A stretch of DNA of 64,000 bases from Streptomyces cucumeris (GCF_024295805.1 NZ_JANCLX010000002.1:162720-226719), one strand, 5' to 3'; positions 53,369 through 61,677 are shown, counted from the first letter of the stretch. Notes: generated from the sequence alone by a model not told the origin. Translations and numbers: made by a program.

Positions 53369-55537
53369 TCAGCTCTCGGCCGCGGCCTCGGGCTGGGCCG
53401 CCGCACGGGTGCGACGACGGCGCCGGACCGGCTTGGCCTCACCGTCGGTGGCCGTCTCCACGGCCTCCGTGGTGGCCTCGGCCGTCTCGGTGGCCTTGGC
53501 GCGGGTGCGGCGGCGGGCGGGCTTGGCCGGGGCGTCCTCGGCGGGTGCCGGGGTGCCTTCGGCGGTGGCGACGGCGGCCTCCGCGGCCTCCGTGGCCTTC
53601 GCCCGGGTACGGCGGCGCGGCTTGGCCTCCGCGTCGGCGGCCTCGGTGACCGTCTCCGCGGTGGCGGTGGCCTCGGCCGTCTCGGTGGCCTTGGCGCGGG
53701 TGCGGCGGCGGGCGGGCTTGGCCGGGGCGTCCTCGGCGGGTGCCGGGGTGCCCTCGGCCGTGGCGACGGCCGCTTCCGCGGCCTCCTCCGTGGCCTTCGC
53801 CCGGGTGCGGCGGCGGCGCGGCTTGGCCGGGGCCTCCTCGGCCGGGACGGCCTCGGCGGTCTCCACCGTGTCGACCGCGGCGGTGGCCGCCTCGCCCGCG
53901 TCCGCCGCACCACCGCGGGTGCGACGGCGACGACGGGGCTGACGCGGCTCGGTGGCGCCCTCGACGGTGTCGGCAGCGGTCTCGGCGGCCGACGTCCCCT
54001 CCGGCGCGCCCCCGTCGCCCATGGTCTGACCGCCGCGGGTGCGGCGGCGGACCCGCTGGGTCCGGGTGCGGGCCGGACGCTCCTGCTGCTGCGGGGCGGC
54101 GCCGGAACGGCGGCCCCGGCCACCCCGGCCACCGGTCTCACCGAGGTCTTCGATCTCCTCGGCGGCCAGCCCGGCCCGGGTGCGCTCGGCACGCGGCAGG
54201 ACACCGGTGGTGCCCTCCGGGATGCTCAGCAGCTCGAAGAGGTGACCCGAGGTGGAGTAGGTCTCCTCCGGGTCGTTGAACGGCAGGTCCAGCGCCTTGT
54301 TGATGAGCTGCCAGCGCGGGATGTCGTCCCAGTCGACGAGGGTGATGGCGGTACCCGACGCACCCGCGCGGCCGGTGCGGCCGATGCGGTGCAGATAGGT
54401 CTTCTCGTCCTCGGGCGACTGGTAATTGATCACATGGGTGACGCCCTCGACATCGATACCGCGCGCGGCGACATCGGTGCAGACCAGGACATCGACCTTG
54501 CCGTTGCGGAAGGCGCGCAGCGCCTGCTCGCGCGCCCCCTGGCCGAGGTCGCCGTGGACCGCGCCGGACGCGAAACCGCGCCGGGCGAGCTGGTCGGCGA
54601 TATCGGCCGCGGTGCGCTTGGTGCGGCAGAAGATCATCGCGAGTCCACGGCCGTCGGCCTGGAGCACGCGCGCCACGACCTCGGGCTTGTCCAGCGAGTG
54701 GGCCCGGAAGACGTGCTGGGTGATGTTGGCCACGGTCGCGCCCTCGTCATCCGGCGCGGTGGCGCGGATGTGGGTGGGCTGCGACATGTAGCGACGGGCC
54801 AGGGAGATGACCTGCCCCGGCATGGTCGCCGAGAACAGCATGGTCTGGCGCTTGGCGGGCAGCAGCTGGATGATCTTCTCGACGTCGGGCAGGAAGCCCA
54901 GGTCGAGCATCTCGTCGGCCTCGTCGAGGACGAGCGCCTTGACGGCGGAGAGCCGCAGCTTCTTCTGGCCCGCCAGGTCCAGCAGCCGGCCGGGGGTGCC
55001 GACGACCACGTCGACGCCCTTCTTCAGGGCCTCGACCTGCGGTTCGTAGGCGCGGCCGCCGTAGATCGACAGGACGCGGACGTCCCGGACCTTACCGGCG
55101 GTGAGCAGGTCGTTGGTGACCTGCTGGCAGAGCTCGCGGGTGGGGACGACCACGAGCGCCTGCGGGGTTTCGGTGAGCTGGTCGGGCTTGGCCCGGCCGG
55201 CCTCGACGTCGGCGGGGACGACGACGCGCTCCAGCAGCGGGAGGCCGAAGCCCAGCGTCTTGCCGGTGCCGGTCTTGGCCTGGCCGATGACGTCGGTGCC
55301 GGACAGGGCGACCGGGAGCGTCATCTCCTGGATGGGGAACGGGGACGTGATGCCGACGGCTTCCAGGGCCTCGGCCGTCTCGGGGAGGATCCCGAGTTCT
55401 CGGAACGTGGTCAGGATGTTTGCCTCTTCTGTGAGACGCGGCGGGAGGCGGCGAAGGGGGTCGCACAGCGCCCGGATTGCACCGGCCTTGGGGCGGCCGG
55501 TTCGGCGCGGGACCACTGCCCTCGCTCGAGCGCTCAC
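53369..55537 (-). CDS. rhlE: DEAD-box RNA helicase with repetitive basic C-terminal tail
   Basis: The helicase domain begins TFRELGILPETAEALEAVGI with Q-motif, then TGTGKT (motif I), PTREL (Ia), GTPGR (Ib), DEAD in VLDEADEMLD (II), SAT in LFSATMP (III), and HRIGRTGRAG (VI). The roughly 230-residue tail is built of RRRTRAKAT repeats joined by Ala/Glu/Pro linkers. Start is uncertain: GTG 55537 is the nearest usual codon, but AGAAGAGG before ATC-CTG at 55412-55417 suggests initiation only at the helicase domain. It may remodel RNA at low temperature; the basic tail should bind RNA. The rhlE symbol is by analogy with the mycobacterial gene in the same neighbourhood. Confidence 0.9.
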   Translation of the reverse strand: MSARARAVVPRRTGRPKAGAIRALCDPLRRLPPRLTEEANILTTFRELGILPETAEALEAVGITSPFPIQEMTLPVALSGTDVIGQAKTGTGKTLGFGLPLLERVVVPADVEAGRAKPDQLTETPQALVVVPTRELCQQVTNDLLTAGKVRDVRVLSIYGGRAYEPQVEALKKGVDVVVGTPGRLLDLAGQKKLRLSAVKALVLDEADEMLDLGFLPDVEKIIQLLPAKRQTMLFSATMPGQVISLARRYMSQPTHIRATAPDDEGATVANITQHVFRAHSLDKPEVVARVLQADGRGLAMIFCRTKRTAADIADQLARRGFASGAVHGDLGQGAREQALRAFRNGKVDVLVCTDVAARGIDVEGVTHVINYQSPEDEKTYLHRIGRTGRAGASGTAITLVDWDDIPRWQLINKALDLPFNDPEETYSTSGHLFELLSIPEGTTGVLPRAERTRAGLAAEEIEDLGETGGRGGRGRRSGAAPQQQERPARTRTQRVRRRTRGGQTMGDGGAPEGTSAAETAADTVEGATEPRQPRRRRRTRGGAADAGEAATAAVDTVETAEAVPAEEAPAKPRRRRTRAKATEEAAEAAVATAEGTPAPAEDAPAKPARRRTRAKATETAEATATAETVTEAADAEAKPRRRTRAKATEAAEAAVATAEGTPAPAEDAPAKPARRRTRAKATETAEATTEAVETATDGEAKPVRRRRRTRAAAQPEAAAES
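53471..53752 (-). repeat. 87-bp exact direct repeat in helicase tail
   Basis: Bases 53471-53557 and 53666-53752 are identical over 87 bp and 195 bp apart (65 codons), and flanking sequence remains similar. The protein segment is an RRRTRAKAT unit with its Glu/Pro-rich linker. It implies recent duplication inside the gene and a possible recombination hot spot. Confidence 0.92.
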
Positions 55538-55786
55538 GCCGCGAGCGGGTCCCTCCTGCCGTGCGCATGAACACTGCGCGCCGCGCGGAGGGCGGTCGGT
55601 TTGGAGCCGATCGGGCCACCGACCGGGCATCCGCATTCGTGGAACGACCCGCCGGTATGCGACGGGTGCAAATACCACTGTACCCCGGAAGCGCGCATCT
55701 GTGACCGGGTAACCGGATGAGCGGCGCCTCAGGCCATGGCTGACCAGGCCCTTCCCCACCGTGCTGAGCGGGCTATTGTGCGCTCC

Positions 55787-56593
55787 ATGGAGACGTCTGA
55801 CACGCCTGAGAACGCCGCAGCAACCACCGAGGACCGCGCCGGGGAGAGCGCGGCGGACCGTCCGGCGAAGGGTTCCGAGGAGCCCGCCGCCGAGGCCACC
55901 GGGATCGCCGCCCAGGACTGGGACACGGCCGCCGCCGATCCGCAGTACCGGGCCGCCGTGGTGGATCTGCTCGGCGCCCTCGCCTACGGCGAGCTGGCCG
56001 CCTTCGAGCGGCTGGCCGAGGACGCCAAGCTGGCGCCCACGCTGGAGGACAAGGCCGAGCTGGCGAAGATGGCGTCCGCCGAGTTCCACCACTTCGAGCG
56101 GCTCCGGGACCGGCTGGCCACGGTCGGTGAGCGGCCGACCGAGGCGATGGAGCCGTTCGCCGCGGCCCTGGACGGCTTCCACCGCCAGACCGCGCCGTCG
56201 GACTGGCTGGAGGGCCTGGTCAAGGCATACGTGGGCGATTCGATCGCCAGCGACTTCTACCGCGAGGTGGCCGTCCGGCTCGACGCCGACACCCGCGGTC
56301 TGGTGCTCCAGGTGCTCGACGACACCGGCCACGCCAGTTTCGCGGTGGAGAAGGTGCGCGCCGCCATCGAGGCCGACCCGCGGGTCGGCGGGCGGCTGGC
56401 CCTGTGGGCGCGGCGGCTGATGGGCGAGGCGCTGTCGCAGGCGCAGCGGGTGGTCGCGGACCGTGACGCGCTGTCCACGATGCTGGTGGGCGGTCTGGCC
56501 GACGGCTTCGACCTGGCGGAGGTGGGCCGGATGTTCTCCCGGATCACCGAGGCGCACACCAAGCGGATGGCCGCGCTGGGCCTGGCCGCCTAG
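55787..56593 (+). CDS. Ferritin-like-fold protein
   Basis: 268 residues from ATG 55787; GTG 55778 is possible. A disordered Ala/Glu-rich N-terminus of about 40 residues precedes a helical-bundle domain: LGALAYGELAAFERLAEDA and MASAEFHHFERLRDRLATVG carry the E and E-x2-H residues of a diiron ferritin-like site; LDDTGHASFAVEKVRAAI provides a further acidic/His pair. The family includes a tRNA hydroxylase relative, but the specific function is unknown. The counterpart in M. tuberculosis (Rv3210c) also lies next to rhlE. The TAG stop is part of the CTAG target of the MITE immediately downstream. Confidence 0.86.
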   Translation: METSDTPENAAATTEDRAGESAADRPAKGSEEPAAEATGIAAQDWDTAAADPQYRAAVVDLLGALAYGELAAFERLAEDAKLAPTLEDKAELAKMASAEFHHFERLRDRLATVGERPTEAMEPFAAALDGFHRQTAPSDWLEGLVKAYVGDSIASDFYREVAVRLDADTRGLVLQVLDDTGHASFAVEKVRAAIEADPRVGGRLALWARRLMGEALSQAQRVVADRDALSTMLVGGLADGFDLAEVGRMFSRITEAHTKRMAALGLAA

Positions 56594-56784
56594 GCCGTGT
56601 CTTGTGGATCACCTCGGGCCCGCGACGCCTGGCACGGCAGCTCGCTGCGTTGTCGGAGCATCCGAGTAGGCCCACTACGAGGACGCTCCTCCGCCTTGCG
56701 ATCCGCCCCCAGCTACCGCTGGGAGGTACCCCCTGCACCAGACGCCGCGGGCTGATCCGAGCCGATCCACAAGACACGACCTAG
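56590..56784. mobile_element. MITE-like element, 187 bp, with terminal inverted repeats and CTAG target duplication
   Basis: A non-coding 187-bp element (56594-56780) has 17-bp terminal inverted repeats: left GCCGTGTCTTGTGGATC, right the reverse complement of GTCGTGTCTTGTGGATC, 16 of 17 matching. Both ends are flanked by CTAG (56590-56593 and 56781-56784), a rare tetranucleotide in this DNA. No transposase is present, so movement would need an IS in trans, probably an IS5-related family that uses CTAG/TA targets. The left CTAG supplies the stop codon of the ferritin-like gene. The right end lies just before that gene's apparent terminator. Confidence 0.85.
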
Positions 56785-56791
56785 CGCGGAT

Positions 56792-56824
56792 CCGGCCGGC
56801 ACGGCCTGGTGCCGTGCCGGCCGG
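56792..56824 (+). terminator. Hairpin terminator, displaced from its gene by the MITE
   Basis: Arms CCGGCACGGC (56796-56805) and GCCGTGCCGG (56811-56820), extended by further pairs to 56792/56824. It follows the MITE by 8 bp and would have been about 10 bp after the ferritin-like stop before insertion. Confidence 0.83.
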
Positions 56825-57008
56825 GGTGCGCACGGTGGCCGGCCGGTGCCATCGGGTCCATCGCGCTGGGCCTGCTGGGCCCGATGGCCCCCGCCTTTGC
56901 CGGGGCGGCGCTCTGCGGAGGGTCCTACCAGGGGCCGTGAGCGGGGCGATACGCGGCCGGACGCGGCACTGGCGGAGGCGGCCGGGTCCCCGGCCGCCGT
57001 GCCGCGCG
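56825..57008. other. Non-coding spacer with a signal-peptide-like remnant
   Basis: About 180 bp between the terminator and the small membrane gene. One plus-strand frame ending at the TGA near 56938 reads as a hydrophobic export-signal-like stretch (GSIALGLLGPMAPAFAGAALC) and stops after about 35 residues without a usable start outside the hairpin. It may be a decayed secreted-protein gene. Nothing else coding is seen. Confidence 0.4.
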
Positions 57009-57284
57009 TCAGGCCGTGACGGAGCGCCTGCGGCGGGAGCGGCCCGCCGGGCGGATGAGCAGCGACAGCATCGCCGCCGCGAACCCGAGCGCGACGATCA
57101 GCACCGCCGCCGAGTTGCCCGGGCCCAGCACCGTATGCGCGAGCAGGGCGCCGAAGAGCGCGCCACCGGAGCCGGTCGACAGGACCAGGGGGCGTGCGGG
57201 CAGCCTTCGGGGGCGCCAGCGGCTCGCCCCGTACGCGATGGCGAGACCGATCAGTACCGAGCCGAGCGCTTCCCAGAGGATCAT
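57009..57284 (-). CDS. Small membrane protein, 91 aa
   Basis: ATG 57284 preceded by GGAAGGA. Three hydrophobic segments (ALGSVLIGLAIAYGAS; ALFGALLAHTVLG; AAVLIVALGFAAAMLSLLI) and a basic C-terminus (RPAGRSRRRRSVTA). No family recognised. It is conserved-looking by its good start site but isolated between the MITE region and the second G/C block. Confidence 0.75.
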   Translation of the reverse strand: MILWEALGSVLIGLAIAYGASRWRPRRLPARPLVLSTGSGGALFGALLAHTVLGPGNSAAVLIVALGFAAAMLSLLIRPAGRSRRRRSVTA

Positions 57285-57653
57285 GGCGCGTCCTTCCCGT
57301 GAGCGGACCGGAACCGGCGCGCGATCACGCGTCGGTCGTGCCCGTCCTACCCGTGCCCACGAGCGGGCAACCCTGCGATGCGGGAGTGTCGGGAGGAGAC
57401 GGCGGAGTGCGCGTGGGAAGGGCGTGCGCGGCGCGCGGGGGGAGTTGGCCACCGGCGCGCACCACGGGGCGCCCGGAGAGCGGAACGGCGGGGGGGGGGG
57501 GGGGGGGGGGGGGGGCCCCCCCCCCCCCCCCCCCGGCCCCCCCCCCCCCCCGGGGGGCGCCCCCCCCCCCCGGGGGCCCCCGCCTGGGCGCCGGGGGGGG
57601 GGGGCGGGGGTGGGCCCCCCCCCCCCCCCCCCGCCGCCGTCATACGCGACCGC
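57285..57653. other. Spacer containing the second G/C homopolymer block
   Basis: About 369 bp with no gene. It contains the promoter region of the 91-residue membrane protein and the low-complexity block listed below. No trustworthy coding or regulatory signal can be read through the block. Confidence 0.7.
57485..57640. repeat. G/C homopolymer block within inverted repeat (terminator of DUF3107 gene, sequence suspect)
   Basis: Bases 57490-57632 are runs of G and C broken only rarely. Flanks ACGGCGG (57485-57491) and CCGCCGT (57634-57640) are reverse complements, and the block is just past the DUF3107 stop in transcript direction. The same arrangement occurs at 40547-40698, so both look like hairpin terminators whose interior was miscalled. 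Confidence 0.85.
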
Positions 57654-57881
57654 TCAGAGCGTGCCGAATCCGACCTTGCGGGTGCTCGGCTCACCGATCT
57701 CGACGTACGCGAGCCGGTCGGCCGGGACCAGGACCTTGCGGCCGTGGTCGTCCACCAGGGTCAGGAGCTGAGCCTTGCCGGCGAGCGCGTCGGCCACCAG
57801 GCGCTCGACCTCCTCGGCAGACTGCCCGCTCTCCAAGGTGATCTCGCGGGGCGCGTGCTGCACGCCGATCTTGACCTCCAC
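57654..57881 (-). CDS. DUF3107 protein
   Basis: 75 residues from GTG 57881 after GGAGGG. The sequence VEVKIGVQHAPREITLESGQS ... VLVPADRLAYVEIGEP is the DUF3107 family, known in M. tuberculosis as TB9.4 (Rv3208A). The structure is presumed to be a small alpha/beta fold, function unknown. It sits upstream, in transcription order, of nothing else on this strand; the TetR gene lies just behind it. Confidence 0.88.
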   Translation of the reverse strand: MEVKIGVQHAPREITLESGQSAEEVERLVADALAGKAQLLTLVDDHGRKVLVPADRLAYVEIGEPSTRKVGFGTL

Positions 57882-58065
57882 GGCTTTGTCCCTCCGACGG
57901 TCAGTTGGGGTGCGCGGCCGTCCGCGCCGTACTCCGCACACATTAGCCGGGGAGGGGGACCCGCCGGGCGGCCCGGGCACACGCCTGCAGCGAACACGCC
58001 CGCTCCCGCGAACGCGCGGCGGCGCGGCCCGAGATGACCCGCGTGCCCCGGGATGACCCGATGGC

Positions 58066-58710
58066 TCAGTGCTGCCCGCCGTCGGCCCCGTGCAGGGGGA
58101 ACCCGGCGATGCCCCGCCAGGCGAGCGAGGTCAGCAGCTGCACCGCGGTGTCCCGCGGTACCGCGCTTCCGCTGGAGAGCCAGTAGCGCGCGACGACCTG
58201 CGAGACCCCGCCGAGGCCGACGGCCAGGAGCATCGACTCGTCCTGGGACAGGCCGGTGTCCTCGGCGATCACCTCACTGATCGCCTCGGCGCACTGGAGC
58301 GAGACCCGGTCCACGCGCTCGCGCACGGCCGGCTCGTTGGTCAGGTCGGATTCGAAGACGAGGCGGAAGGCGCCGCCCTCCTCCTCGACGTACGCGAAGT
58401 ACGCGTCCATGGTCGCGGCGACGCGCTGCTTGTTCTCGGTGGTCGAGGCGAGCGCTGTGCGCACCGCCTGGAGCAGTGCCTCGCAGTGCTGGTCGAGCAG
58501 GGCGAGATAGAGCTCCAGCTTGCCCGGGAAGTGCTGGTAGAGCACGGGCTTGCTGACTCCCGCGCGCTCGGCGATGTCATCCATCGCCGCCGCGTGGTAA
58601 CCCTGAGCGACGAAGACCTCCTGGGCCGCCCCCAGGAGCTGATTGCGTCGGGCTCGGCGCGGCAGGCGCGTACCCCGCGGGCGCGCCTCTGTCTGCTCGA
58701 TGGCTGTCAC
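58066..58710 (-). CDS. TetR-family transcriptional regulator
   Basis: 214 residues from GTG 58710, preceded by GGGAGG. The N-terminal HTH is RRNQLLGAAQEVFVAQGYHAAAMDDIAERAGVSKPVLYQHFPGKLELYLAL, split as VFVAQGYHAAAMDDIAE and AGVSKPVLYQHFPGK. The ligand-binding half shows LVFESDLTNEPAVRERVDR. The M. tuberculosis counterpart Rv3208 lies next to the DUF3107 gene, as here. Target genes and ligand are unknown. An ATG at 58722 lacks a ribosome-binding site. Confidence 0.9.
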   Translation of the reverse strand: MTAIEQTEARPRGTRLPRRARRNQLLGAAQEVFVAQGYHAAAMDDIAERAGVSKPVLYQHFPGKLELYLALLDQHCEALLQAVRTALASTTENKQRVAATMDAYFAYVEEEGGAFRLVFESDLTNEPAVRERVDRVSLQCAEAISEVIAEDTGLSQDESMLLAVGLGGVSQVVARYWLSSGSAVPRDTAVQLLTSLAWRGIAGFPLHGADGGQH

Positions 58711-58847
58711 GCCGCCTCCCATTTGAATGTTCTGTGCACGATGTCCACCCGCGCCCGCCATCGTACTTTTGGGTAACCGGGCCGCGCGCGGTTCGTGCGG
58801 AGAATTTCACGGACCGGACTCTATGAAAAGCCCACCATTGCCGCTGG

Positions 58848-59072
58848 TCACCGGTAGTCCTCTTCGTTGACCTCGACGACCCTGGCCTGCTCCGCCCGGT
58901 CCGCCTCGTTCGCTTCGACGAGCTCGTCGGAGGGCGGCTGGTCGTCGCGGTGGGGGACCAGGTCACGGTGCTGGTCGGCGGCGTCCGCCTCGGGGGCTTC
59001 GACGTCGGACTCGGTGGAGTCGTCGTTTCCGAGGTTCTCGAAGGTCTCGGGATCGGACGGGTCGATGGACAT
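58848..59072 (-). CDS. Small acidic protein, 74 aa
   Basis: ATG 59072 with strong ribosome-binding site GAAGGGGAG. Very acidic and hydrophilic (MSIDPSDPETFENLGNDD ... VEVNEEDYR), with predicted disorder throughout. No family recognised. It probably has its own promoter, being divergent from the alpha/beta hydrolase gene at 59205. Confidence 0.75.
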   Translation of the reverse strand: MSIDPSDPETFENLGNDDSTESDVEAPEADAADQHRDLVPHRDDQPPSDELVEANEADRAEQARVVEVNEEDYR

Positions 59073-59204
59073 GTACTCCCCTTCCCGGAGGCGGCTGAGC
59101 GTCCCCGTGTAGTAACGAGCCTAGGAGAGGTCACTTTCGGACGCTACGTTGTCTGTGAGGGCGAACACACGATCAGGTGCGTGATCGTCTCGTAACATTG
59201 CCGC

Positions 59205-60239
59205 ATGTCTGCGACCGAGCCGCCGGAAGCCCGCGTGATCGCCACGGTCCCGCCCGGGCGGCCGGTGCGGGTCGGCGCCGGGGAGAAGCTGCGCACCGCC
59301 CGGCTGCCCGGCCTGACGCTGAACGTGCGCTCCCGCCCCCCGGCCGCCCCCGGGCTGCCGCCCGCGCTCTTCGTCCACGGCCTCGGCGGCTCCTCGCTGA
59401 ACTGGTCCGCGCTGATGGAGGGGCTCGCCGGCCGGGTGGACGGCGAGGCGGTCGACCTCCCCGGTTTTGGTGATTCCCCGCCGCCGGACGACGGTGACTA
59501 CTCGATCACCGGCCACGCCCGCGCGGTGATCCGCTTCCTCGACGCCGCCGACCGCGGTCCGGTCCATCTGGTGGGCAATTCGATGGGCGGGGCGGTCACC
59601 ACCCGCGTCGCGGCGGTACGGCCCGATCTGGTGCGCACCCTCACCCTCGTCTCTCCCGCGCTGCCCGAGCTGCGGCCGCAGCGTGCGGCGCTGCCCACCG
59701 GGCTGCTCGCGATACCCGGGGTGACCCGGCTGTTCACCCGGATGACCCGGGACTGGGACGCCGAGCGGCGTACCCGCGAGGTGATGCTGCTCACCTACGG
59801 GGACCCGGGGCGGGTCGGCCCGGAGGACTTCGCGCTGGCGGTGGAGGAGTTCCAGCGCCGCCTCGACCTCCCGTACTTCTGGGACGCGCTCACGCGGTCC
59901 GCGCGCGGTGTCGTCGACTCCTACACCCTGGGCGGCCAGCACTCGTTGTGGCGACAGGCCGAGCGGGTGCTCGCGCCCACGCTCCTCGTCTACGGTATGC
60001 GCGACCAACTGGTCTCCATCCGGATGGCACAGCGGGCGAACGCCACCTTCCGTGACTCCCGGCTGTTGACGCTGTTGGACGCAGGACACGTCGCGATGAT
60101 GGAGTATCCGGAAGCAGTGGCTCGCGCCATGCGCGAACTGCTCGATGACGTTGACGGACGAGAAGGCCGGGAGAGCCGGGCGGTACGCGGCGCCGTATCG
60201 GAACCCGGCACGGACGGGAGCGGTGCGGCGCGTGGGTAA
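59205..60239 (+). CDS. Alpha/beta-hydrolase
   Basis: 344 residues. Oxyanion motif FVHGLGGSS, nucleophile elbow GNSMGG near residue 125, catalytic acid in LVYGMRDQLV and His in DAGHVAMMEYPE make a complete triad. It resembles meta-cleavage-product hydrolase/BphD-like esterases. The C-terminal 30 residues (GREGRESRAVRGAV) are a basic/acidic tail. It overlaps the DUF3152 gene by 8 bp, so they are coupled. Confidence 0.9.
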   Translation: MSATEPPEARVIATVPPGRPVRVGAGEKLRTARLPGLTLNVRSRPPAAPGLPPALFVHGLGGSSLNWSALMEGLAGRVDGEAVDLPGFGDSPPPDDGDYSITGHARAVIRFLDAADRGPVHLVGNSMGGAVTTRVAAVRPDLVRTLTLVSPALPELRPQRAALPTGLLAIPGVTRLFTRMTRDWDAERRTREVMLLTYGDPGRVGPEDFALAVEEFQRRLDLPYFWDALTRSARGVVDSYTLGGQHSLWRQAERVLAPTLLVYGMRDQLVSIRMAQRANATFRDSRLLTLLDAGHVAMMEYPEAVARAMRELLDDVDGREGRESRAVRGAVSEPGTDGSGAARG

Positions 60240-61677
60240 ACACAGCGCACGTGGCAGCAAGGAGGACCGGGGTCGCCCATCCTCCGCCGCGGGCTCCGGT
60301 TCCGGCCCCGCGTTTGTGGAACACACGGCGCCCGGCGCGGAGCCCGCGCCCGCGGCGGCCCCCGGCACCGGACGCCGGAGGCGGGGCACCCCCGGTGACC
60401 CCGCCATGACACCCCCGCAGGGCGTACCGCGGGCAGCGTTCGTCCCGCAGTCCCCGTCGGCGCGCACCCGCGGCGGCCATCCCGAACACCATGAGCCCGG
60501 CGGCGGCTGGGGCGCGCTCGGCGGGCCCCGCGCCCAGGGGCGTGCCACGGTCGTGAACGCGCCGGGGAAGATGAACCAGCCGTCCCGGCCCACGGTCTCC
60601 GGCGCGGGCGGGCTGATGCCCGGTCCCCGCAAGGAGTACCTCGACGCGTTCGAATTCTCGGGCGGTCCGGACGACGGTGACGACGTCTTCGCCGCCGGAG
60701 CGCCGGGAGCGGTGCCCGCGCCGCGCCGTGCGCAGGAAGCGGCCGGTGACGGCGCCGACGGCGGCCGGGGCGAGGAGCGCCACACCGACGACGACCCCGA
60801 CGGACCACGGGACGACGATCCCGAGAACGGCGCCCGGGGCGTCGCCAAAGGCGGCAAGGGCCGGACCTTCACCGGGGTCGCCGCGGCCGCCGTCACCACC
60901 GTGCTGGCCGTCGTGGTGGCCGGACAGGTGACGAGCGGCTCGCCGGAGGACAACCGGGCGAGCGCCCAGGGCGACGCGGAGCGCGGCCGTTCCGACGCCG
61001 TCTCGCGCGGTGACGACCGGGGCGGCGCCCCGGCCGGGTCCGCCGGGGTGAAGGCGCCGCCCAAGTCCTCGCCGCAGACGTACGCGCAGAAGATGGCGGC
61101 GGTCTTCCCGCTCGACCCGAAGCTGCGCGGCTCCGGCGCGTTCCAGACCGTCGGCGGGCACGACAAGGCGCCCGGCCGGGGCGAGGTGGTGCGCTACCGC
61201 GTGGACGTGGAGAAGGGACTGCGGCTGGACGGCGAGCTGTTCGCCGAGGCCGTCCACAAGACGCTGAACGACGAGCGGAGTTGGGGGCACGGCGGCAGGT
61301 ACGCCTTCGAACGGGTCTCCTCCGGGCCCGCCAAGTTCGTGATCACCCTCGCGAGCCCCGGGACCACGGCGGCCTGGTGCGCCAAGTCCGGGCTGGACAC
61401 CACCGAGCTCAATGTCTCCTGTGACTCGGCCTCGACCCAGCGCGTCATGATCAACGCCTATCGGTGGGCGCAGGGCGCCAGGACCTACGGCGACGACAAG
61501 ATGCACAGCTACCGGCAGATGCTGATCAACCACGAGGTCGGCCACCGGCTCGGCCACAACCACGAGGTCTGCGGCCGCGACGGCGCGCTCGCCCCGGTGA
61601 TGATGCAGCAGACCAAGTTCCTGTCGACCGACGGCGCGACCTGTCGCCCCAACGCCTGGCCGTTCCCCAAGGGATAG
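60232..61677 (+). CDS. DUF3152 membrane-anchored zincin-like protein
   Basis: 481 residues from GTG 60232 after ACGGGAG. A long disordered cytoplasmic N-terminus is followed by one transmembrane helix (FTGVAAAAVTTVLAVVVAGQVTSG) near residue 210, and an extracellular DUF3152 domain with HEVGHRLGHNHEVC, a metzincin-type HExxHxxGxxH zinc motif, plus a Met-containing turn (APVMMQQ). It is therefore probably a secreted-face metallopeptidase of unknown substrate. It is coupled to the upstream alpha/beta hydrolase gene. Mycobacteria carry a DUF3152 gene (Rv3207c) next to the TetR gene as well. Confidence 0.86.
   Translation: MGKHSARGSKEDRGRPSSAAGSGSGPAFVEHTAPGAEPAPAAAPGTGRRRRGTPGDPAMTPPQGVPRAAFVPQSPSARTRGGHPEHHEPGGGWGALGGPRAQGRATVVNAPGKMNQPSRPTVSGAGGLMPGPRKEYLDAFEFSGGPDDGDDVFAAGAPGAVPAPRRAQEAAGDGADGGRGEERHTDDDPDGPRDDDPENGARGVAKGGKGRTFTGVAAAAVTTVLAVVVAGQVTSGSPEDNRASAQGDAERGRSDAVSRGDDRGGAPAGSAGVKAPPKSSPQTYAQKMAAVFPLDPKLRGSGAFQTVGGHDKAPGRGEVVRYRVDVEKGLRLDGELFAEAVHKTLNDERSWGHGGRYAFERVSSGPAKFVITLASPGTTAAWCAKSGLDTTELNVSCDSASTQRVMINAYRWAQGARTYGDDKMHSYRQMLINHEVGHRLGHNHEVCGRDGALAPVMMQQTKFLSTDGATCRPNAWPFPKG

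Noticed and set aside
56814..57302. Plus-strand open frame across 56814-57302
   Set aside because: It runs antisense through the 91-residue membrane protein, which has a better start and hydrophobic pattern, and shows no domain.
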